A stretch of 11,315 nt of DNA from Deltaproteobacteria bacterium (GTDB lineage Bacteria; Desulfobacterota; Binatia; UBA12015), in contig DLYX01000276.1 in NCBI GenBank assembly GCA_003447545.1, positions 1 through 11,315 on the forward strand. The letters run 5' to 3'. Both the position numbers and the translations under genes were made by a program. The notes beneath the pieces are model-generated. The model saw only the letters and a list, made by a program, of their open reading frames with translations, made no database searches and was not told the origin of the DNA. Positions 6,694-11,315 of the stretch are shown here, one piece after another (the stretch's first letter is position 1; every line of letters starts with the position of its first letter).

Positions 6694-7674
6694 ATGAATC
6701 AGTCGGTATCCGAGGGGCCGGAGGGCTCCGCGATCGCTTCGAGCCCGGGGGGCTTTCCCCGGGAATGGTCTTTTGTCGAGCGGGTATTTTCGGTCCTGGT
6801 TTTTCCGGTCGTGCTGACCACGGCTGTCTGGGTGGGTTACGCCTGGATGGAGAGCGGAGTGCCGGCGGAAGTCGCGGTCTTTCCCGTGATTGCCGGGACC
6901 TATTTTTTGCTGGCGATACTGGAGCGAATTTTCCCCCATCACGAAGATTGGCTCCGCTCGCGTGGGGATCTCTCGGTTGATCTTGGGTATTTATTCACCA
7001 ATGGCTCGATGGTGCGCTTGACCGAACCGCTGATGCTCTCTGGCGTGGTCTATTTGGCGATGCTGGTGTCGGAGGACTTCGGGACGGGCTATTGGCCTAC
7101 CGCATGGCCCATCCTCGGGCAGTTGGTCCTCGCTTTGGTTTTGGCAGAGTTCGTTGAGTATTGGTGCCATCGGGGGATGCACGAAATCGATTGGATGTGG
7201 CGGTTCCATGCCACACATCATTCCGCGCCGCGGCTCTATTTTCTGAACGCGGTGCGCTTTCACCCGGTGGACATCTTTCTGATCGGGACCGGCAAGTTGC
7301 TTCCCATCGCCGTTCTGGGAGCGTCGCCGGAAGTGCTGGGGTTGGTGACGCTCTTTGCGGCCGTGCACGGGGCATTTCAGCATTCCAATTTGAAGCTGAA
7401 GCTGGGTCCCTTGAACTGGATTTTCAGCATGGCCGAACTGCATCGCTGGCACCATTCGCCGGTGGTCGAGGAAGCGAATCATAATTATGGCGGCAATCTG
7501 ATCATTTGGGATGTGGTTTTCGGGACGCGGTGGCTCCCGAAGGATCGCAAATCGCCGGCCGAGATCGGGATGGATTCGCTGCCGCATTTTCCGATGGGTT
7601 TTTTCTCGCAAATGGTCTCGCCGCTGCGATGGGAAAAGGTGGTCGAGGAATCGACCGCGAGAAAAACCAGCTGA
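6694..7674 (+). CDS. Fatty acid hydroxylase / sterol desaturase superfamily membrane di-iron protein
   Basis: The 326-residue membrane protein carries the histidine boxes of the PF04116 superfamily: HRGMH (159-163), HATHH (172-176), HGAFQH (226-231 region) and HRWHH (250-254), followed by NHNYGG. These would bind a non-heme di-iron centre that uses O2 to hydroxylate or desaturate a lipid, sterol or carotenoid-like substrate on the inner face of the membrane. Hydrophobic spans are near 31-51, 58-78, 113-127, 138-155 and 193-225. The first 25 residues are Gly/Ser/Glu-rich and probably disordered. ATG 6694 has AGGA seven bases upstream. A 99-base gap precedes the gene, so it may have its own promoter or be read through from the SDR trio. 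The gap shows no gene. The exact substrate cannot be set from sequence. Confidence 0.93.
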   Translation: MNQSVSEGPEGSAIASSPGGFPREWSFVERVFSVLVFPVVLTTAVWVGYAWMESGVPAEVAVFPVIAGTYFLLAILERIFPHHEDWLRSRGDLSVDLGYLFTNGSMVRLTEPLMLSGVVYLAMLVSEDFGTGYWPTAWPILGQLVLALVLAEFVEYWCHRGMHEIDWMWRFHATHHSAPRLYFLNAVRFHPVDIFLIGTGKLLPIAVLGASPEVLGLVTLFAAVHGAFQHSNLKLKLGPLNWIFSMAELHRWHHSPVVEEANHNYGGNLIIWDVVFGTRWLPKDRKSPAEIGMDSLPHFPMGFFSQMVSPLRWEKVVEESTARKTS

Positions 7675-7751
7675 AAACCCGCTCCAGAGCTGTTCAAGTC
7701 GTCGGATGGCTGCCGGTTGCGCTGGGGCTCTCGGCTGCGTAGCACCGCAGG

Positions 7752-9245
7752 ATGGTTACAATCGTAGCGACGAAGAATGGACGCGTGCAGGGCGCCCCTC
7801 GTGATGGCCACCATGCATTTTTGGGGATTCCCTTCGCCGCACCTCCCGTGGGCGAACTTCGCTTTCAGGCCCCGGTGCCGGCGACTCCCTGGGCAGATAT
7901 TCGTCCGGCAACCGAATTCGGCCCGGCATGCCCCCAGCCGGATAGTGCTTTGCCCGGGATGGCCCCGGGTCCGCAGGAGGAGGCGGGTTGTCTGACCTTG
8001 AACGTCTACACCCCGGAGGCCGGGAGCGGTGCGCGTCCGGTCCTCGTGTGGATTCACGGAGGCGCGTGCACGACGGGGTCCAACCGCCAATTGATGTACG
8101 ATGGAGGACCGTTGGCTTGTCGCGGCGATGTGGTCGTCGTGGCTCTGAACTATCGCCTCGGTGTGCTCGGGTGGCTGAACCCGGGACTGAACGGGAGTGA
8201 TTTCGCGCCGAATGTCGGTCTTCAAGACCAGATTGCCGGCCTCCGTTGGGTGCGGGAGAATATTGCTGATTTTGGCGGCGACCCGGAGAATGTGACGATT
8301 TTCGGGGAATCGGCAGGTGGGATGTCTGTGACGACCCTCATGGCCACGCCTTCCGCGCGCGGTTTGTTTCATAAGGTCATTGCCCAAAGCGGCGCGGCGC
8401 AGGCCACGCTTTCGCCGGCGCAGGCAGCCGAAGCCGGAGATGTCCTGGCGGCCGAGTTGGGGTTGGCGCAGCTGGAGGCTTCCTCTTTGCGGGAACGATC
8501 CATCGAAGACCTTCTCGCCGCACAATTGAAGGTAACCGCGCGATTGCAGGCCAACCGCGTGATGCCGTGGGCGCCCGTGGTCGACGGATTGATTGTTCCC
8601 GAACACCCGATGCTTGCCGTGAGTGCCGGTCAGGCCGAGAATATTCCTCTGCTGATCGGCTCGACCGCCGACGAGTGGCGTCTTTTTACGATTGCGATGC
8701 CGCACCATCGATCGATGGATCGAGCAGCCTTGCGCAAGCGTCTGGCGCAGCGCCTGTCCAGCATTGGCAAGGGGGACGCGGATGAGGTTCTGGCGCTCTA
8801 TCCGCATTCCGAGCCATGGCAGGTTTTTGACGCGATCGAAACCGACCGAGTCTTCTGGATGCCGGCAGTCCAGCTGGCCGAAGCGCAGCAGGCCCATCAG
8901 GCTGGCACCTATATGTATCGGTTTTCGTGGCCCTCCCCGGCGGTGCGGGGAATGCTGGGTGCTTGTCACGCTGTGGAATTGCCTTTTGTCTTTGGCACTC
9001 TTGACGCCCCGGGTATGGACCGGTTCTCCGGCGCCGGGCCGGCGGCCGAGGCGCTCGCCTTGCAGGTGATGTATTCCTGGATTGCCTTTGCGAGAGCCGG
9101 GGATCCTTCACATCCGGGTATTCCCGCATGGGGCCCCTATGAGCCCTCGCGTCGGATAACGATGGATTTCGCCGAGGATTCCGTTGCCTCCGACGCACCG
9201 CTCGAAGAGCGCCGGAGTCTCTGGGCGGAGATTCTCGAGGATTGA
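7752..9245 (+). CDS. Type-B carboxylesterase, no signal peptide (cytosolic)
   Basis: This is a second carboxylesterase type-B protein, 497 residues, with a complete catalytic set. It has GIPFAAPPVGELRF (25-38), Cys60 in GPACPQ, Cys80 in GCLTLNVY, oxyanion HGGA (102-105), nucleophile Ser187 in GESAGG, Glu308 in STADEW, and His406 in ACHAVELPFVFG. Unlike the lipoprotein esterase at 2073-3848, it begins directly at the mature domain (MVTIVATKNGRVQG) with no export signal, so it should act inside the cell. An in-frame TAG four codons upstream makes ATG 7752 the only plausible start, although the Shine-Dalgarno is poor. It follows the hydroxylase gene by 77 bases, and that gap holds nothing recognisable. 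The two esterases are clearly homologous but divergent, so they are not a recent duplication. It would hydrolyse an ester or lactone intermediate; the substrate is unknown. Confidence 0.95.
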   Translation: MVTIVATKNGRVQGAPRDGHHAFLGIPFAAPPVGELRFQAPVPATPWADIRPATEFGPACPQPDSALPGMAPGPQEEAGCLTLNVYTPEAGSGARPVLVWIHGGACTTGSNRQLMYDGGPLACRGDVVVVALNYRLGVLGWLNPGLNGSDFAPNVGLQDQIAGLRWVRENIADFGGDPENVTIFGESAGGMSVTTLMATPSARGLFHKVIAQSGAAQATLSPAQAAEAGDVLAAELGLAQLEASSLRERSIEDLLAAQLKVTARLQANRVMPWAPVVDGLIVPEHPMLAVSAGQAENIPLLIGSTADEWRLFTIAMPHHRSMDRAALRKRLAQRLSSIGKGDADEVLALYPHSEPWQVFDAIETDRVFWMPAVQLAEAQQAHQAGTYMYRFSWPSPAVRGMLGACHAVELPFVFGTLDAPGMDRFSGAGPAAEALALQVMYSWIAFARAGDPSHPGIPAWGPYEPSRRITMDFAEDSVASDAPLEERRSLWAEILED

Positions 9246-9297
9246 TTGTCCCGCAAACCCATGGGAACCCGATCCGGTAGCTGATAGAGACGGCAGC

Positions 9298-10947
9298 ATG
9301 CGTGCATTGATGCTGTTGTGGGGCTTGCTGGTTCTTTTGGCTTCCGGGTGTGGGGAATCGACGCCGGTGTTTCTGGAGCCGCCGGTGATCGAGGCAGAGG
9401 ACGGGGTGCTCTCACTTACTCTCACGCCTAAATATACCAACCTGTCGGTCAACGACCTCGATCTCGAGGGCAGGGCCTATATGGGGCTGTTTGCGCCAGC
9501 GACATTGCGCGTTGCCCGCGGTGATCGATTTCAGATTCTTCTCGAGAATCAATTGCCGAGCGAGTCCACGAATCTTCATTTCGATGGCATGAGTCTGAGT
9601 CCGCTGATGCAGGGGTGGGCGGCTGGCGACGACGTCTTTCTCGATGTCGAGCCCGGTGAGGGGCAGCTCTACAGCGTGGTTGTTCCCGAGGATCATCCTC
9701 AGGGTATCTTTACCTATCGTCCTTCGCGCTTCGGGGAGATCGCCAGTCAGTTGGGCAACGGGATGGCCGGGGCGATTGTTGTGGAGGGAGTCCTCGATCC
9801 GTTCCCGCAGCTCTCGGGAGTTACTCAGCGAACGCTCGTCCTCAAGGATCTGCAGCGCTCCGGAGGGACCATTTTTGAGCAGCCTGACCCGGAGCAACTC
9901 AAGATGCTGACCGTCAATGGTCAGGTGCGACCGCGATTCAAGGCGAATCCGGGTGAAATGCAATTCTGGAGCGTCGCGAACGCAAGCGCGAATCTTTACT
10001 ACCGGTTGGCTCTGGCCAACCATACCTTCTACGAGGTGGCGCGCGACGGGAATCGCCATACGCGTTTGCTTGCCTTGCAGAATATCGACTTGCCCCCTTC
10101 GGCGCGTTCGCAGTTCCTGATCGTCGCGCGTGGCGAAGGGCAATATGAGTTCTCGACAGCGACCCTGGGCAATCGCCCCCCGGGCTACGACGCATTCTTT
10201 GGTGAAGGCTCATCCTTGTATCGGGCAGGTGCCTGCGGAGAGGCGGAACTTGCGGAGACCACCGGTTGTGAGGACCTCGATGCAAGCACCTGTATGGGGC
10301 CTCAAGGCCCCTGTGTGGTGGGCGGGTCTCTGGGAACGCTCGTCGTTGCGGACGACAAGGTTCTGGCCCCGCAGTTACCCTCGGAGGATCAGTTTCCAGC
10401 CCTGACAGATCTGCGGGAAGAGAATCGTTGTCGCAGGCGCATCTTCCGATTCGAGCAGGGGCCGACCGGCGATGTATATACGATTGATGGTCGGCCCTTT
10501 GATCCCTATCGCATCGATGCCGAGGTTCGATTGGCGTCCGAGGAGAATTGCGTGGAGGAATGGCGCCTGCAGAACTGCAGTGGGCAAAACCATGTTTTCC
10601 ATATAGGGCAGGTCGATTTTCAGGTTCTTGAAGTCAACGGCGTGCCAGTCGAATTTACCGGCTATCAGGATACCGTGACGATGCCTTTTCGGGATTGTGA
10701 CCGATACGAGAGCGATGCCACCGAATGTCAGGCCGTTGAGATCGAGCAGAAGATTTACCCGATCTACAGTTGCCCGACCGCAAATGATCCTCGAGGCGAG
10801 GTGGTGGTGCGGATTCCGTTTTCGGAAATTGCCGTCGGGAAATTCACCTTTCGATCGGCTGCAGCGAATGCCAGCGATGCGGGAATGATGGCCGCGATGC
10901 AGGTTTGTGATGATGACCAATACCCCTGTGGTGCGCCGCAGCGGTAG
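9298..10947 (+). CDS. Multicopper-oxidase-fold lipoprotein with most copper ligands lost
   Basis: The 549-residue product begins with a short signal and lipobox-like Ala15-Ser-Gly-Cys18. It then follows the multicopper oxidase layout: a first cupredoxin domain with TNLHFDG (91-97), VFLDVEPGE (113-121) and GNGMAGAIVVEG (153-164), a middle domain with FWSVANAS (223-230), and a last domain with HVFHIG (432-437) and a DAGMM segment (527-531). Only three of the ten copper histidines remain (His94, His432, His435), plus the axial-type Met. The other seven and the type 1 Cys are replaced (Asp96, Arg141, Ser143, Gly437, Arg519, Ser520, Ala521, Ala525). Oxidase activity is therefore unlikely. Twelve cysteines lie between 313 and 544 and none between 19 and 312, suggesting disulfides. 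The open frame extends upstream to 9184 but overlaps the esterase; ATG 9298 starts the signal peptide. Confidence 0.85.
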   Translation: MRALMLLWGLLVLLASGCGESTPVFLEPPVIEAEDGVLSLTLTPKYTNLSVNDLDLEGRAYMGLFAPATLRVARGDRFQILLENQLPSESTNLHFDGMSLSPLMQGWAAGDDVFLDVEPGEGQLYSVVVPEDHPQGIFTYRPSRFGEIASQLGNGMAGAIVVEGVLDPFPQLSGVTQRTLVLKDLQRSGGTIFEQPDPEQLKMLTVNGQVRPRFKANPGEMQFWSVANASANLYYRLALANHTFYEVARDGNRHTRLLALQNIDLPPSARSQFLIVARGEGQYEFSTATLGNRPPGYDAFFGEGSSLYRAGACGEAELAETTGCEDLDASTCMGPQGPCVVGGSLGTLVVADDKVLAPQLPSEDQFPALTDLREENRCRRRIFRFEQGPTGDVYTIDGRPFDPYRIDAEVRLASEENCVEEWRLQNCSGQNHVFHIGQVDFQVLEVNGVPVEFTGYQDTVTMPFRDCDRYESDATECQAVEIEQKIYPIYSCPTANDPRGEVVVRIPFSEIAVGKFTFRSAAANASDAGMMAAMQVCDDDQYPCGAPQR

Positions 10948-11020
10948 TCGCTCTGCACTATCGCGAGGGGGAGCGCCATTTGGGGAGGCAAGGTGAGACT
11001 CGTTAGGTTAACGTTGGCTC
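10948..11020. other. Short intergenic gap, no gene seen
   Basis: This gap follows the stop of the copper-oxidase-like gene. It includes a G-rich run (GGGGAGGCAAGG around 10982-10992) that is too far from ATG 11021 to be its ribosome site. A loose CGCTC...GAGCG inverted pair near 10952-10976 has a loop too long and no T-run to count as a terminator. An in-frame TAA at 11009-11011 rules out a longer start for the next gene. Confidence 0.5.
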
Positions 11021-11315
11021 ATGGCCCAGCGCTTGGAATTCTTTTTCGATTACGGAAGCCCCTATAGTTACTTTGCCGACACGCAACTGCCCGGTCTGAT
11101 CGAGCGCACCGGCTGTGAAGTTGCCTATCGCCCGATGCTGTTGGGCGGAGTGTTCAAATCTGTGGGAAGTCATTCGCCCGCGGCCGAACCGGTCGAGGCC
11201 AAGCGCCGTCATTTTGCGGTGGAGCTGCGGCGATCGGTGGCTCACTACGGGGTTCCGTTCGAGAGCCCCCCGGGCTGGCCGATCAATACGCTGCAGATCA
11301 TGCGGACCGCGCATG
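11021..11315 (+). CDS. DsbA-family / 2-hydroxychromene-2-carboxylate isomerase-like protein, 3' end cut
   Basis: The first 98 residues of a thioredoxin-fold protein of the DsbA/GST-kappa group are visible. FFFDYGSPYSYFADTQLP (7-24) matches the active-site strand of HCCA isomerases, which carry Ser (here Ser13) instead of a CxxC disulfide motif and use glutathione. YRPMLLGGVFKSVGSHSP, near residues 37-54, is the usual second block. NahD-type members isomerise 2-hydroxychromene-2-carboxylate in naphthalene breakdown, but many relatives have other or unknown glutathione-dependent roles, so aromatic degradation should not be assumed. No signal peptide is present; it is cytoplasmic. The start is fixed by an upstream in-frame stop, though the Shine-Dalgarno is weak. 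Whether it belongs to the rightward operon is unclear after the 73-base gap. Confidence 0.88.
   Translation, partial: MAQRLEFFFDYGSPYSYFADTQLPGLIERTGCEVAYRPMLLGGVFKSVGSHSPAAEPVEAKRRHFAVELRRSVAHYGVPFESPPGWPINTLQIMRTAH

Noticed and set aside
8705..8718. A perfect 14-base palindrome CCATCGATCGATGG
   Set aside because: It lies inside the second esterase coding sequence (His-His-Arg-Ser-Met-Asp), is built from repeated ATCG and has no partner site, so chance and coding constraint explain it.
7485..8969. A 494-codon minus-strand open frame opposite the second esterase and the hydroxylase 3' end
   Set aside because: It spans the boundary of two well-supported plus-strand genes and has shadow-like Arg/His/Gly-rich composition with no motif.
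9246..9297. A possible terminator or small gene between the second esterase and the copper-oxidase-like gene
   Set aside because: There is no GC-rich hairpin followed by T residues, and no open frame with a ribosome site fits in the 52 bases.
9298..10947. Calling the copper-oxidase-like gene a decaying pseudogene
   Set aside because: The frame is intact over 549 codons, the lipoprotein signal is present, framework motifs are kept and cysteines are even in number, which fits a maintained protein better than a dead gene.

Overview
The window is a gene-dense, GC-rich (roughly 60% by eye) bacterial segment with eleven protein genes, nine complete and two cut by the window ends. No rRNA, tRNA, CRISPR array, insertion sequence or phage gene was seen, and no gene-free stretch exceeds 300 bases. 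Two predicted lipoproteins show that there is an envelope facing periplasm or outside. The mix of a TIGR03617-type luciferase-like oxidoreductase, an EchA-like crotonase, SDRs, type-B carboxylesterases and a GPP34 protein suggests a metabolically versatile, lipid-oxidising bacterium. A deltaproteobacterial, Myxococcota or Binatota-like lineage, or a GC-rich relative, is my guess from gene content only; the sequence does not settle taxonomy.

Layout: a divergent control region at 3849-3983 separates two gene trains. Leftward (minus strand) are a type-B carboxylesterase lipoprotein (3848-2073), a PhyH-family Fe(II)/2-oxoglutarate dioxygenase (2059-1271), a GPP34-domain protein (1224-571) and an SDR (509 to beyond position 1). 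Their gaps are 13, 46 and 61 bases, so they look like one operon. Rightward (plus strand) are a crotonase-fold protein (3984-4811), a luciferase-like flavin/F420 oxidoreductase (4808-5824, ATGA overlap) and an SDR (5827-6594), which form a tight coupled trio. After 99 bases come a membrane fatty-acid-hydroxylase/sterol-desaturase-type di-iron protein (6694-7674), a second, cytosolic-looking type-B carboxylesterase (7752-9245), a multicopper-oxidase-fold lipoprotein (9298-10947) and the start of a DsbA-family HCCA-isomerase-like gene (11021 onward).

Working together: esterases, CoA-type enzymes, two SDRs and three kinds of oxygenase or oxidoreductase read like uptake and oxidative processing of an esterified, probably lipid- or terpenoid-like compound. 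The outer esterase would release it, and the inner enzymes would hydroxylate, oxidise and isomerise it. That pathway is inference; no substrate can be read from the sequence.

The most unusual gene is the multicopper-oxidase homologue at 9298-10947. Its fold landmarks align closely with the family, but seven of the ten copper-binding histidines and the type 1 cysteine are replaced in an intact reading frame. It looks like a copper-free derivative of the family that gained a cysteine-rich C-terminal half. Second is the crotonase, which lacks both canonical hydratase glutamates and has an aspartate where isomerase-like relatives carry glutamate.
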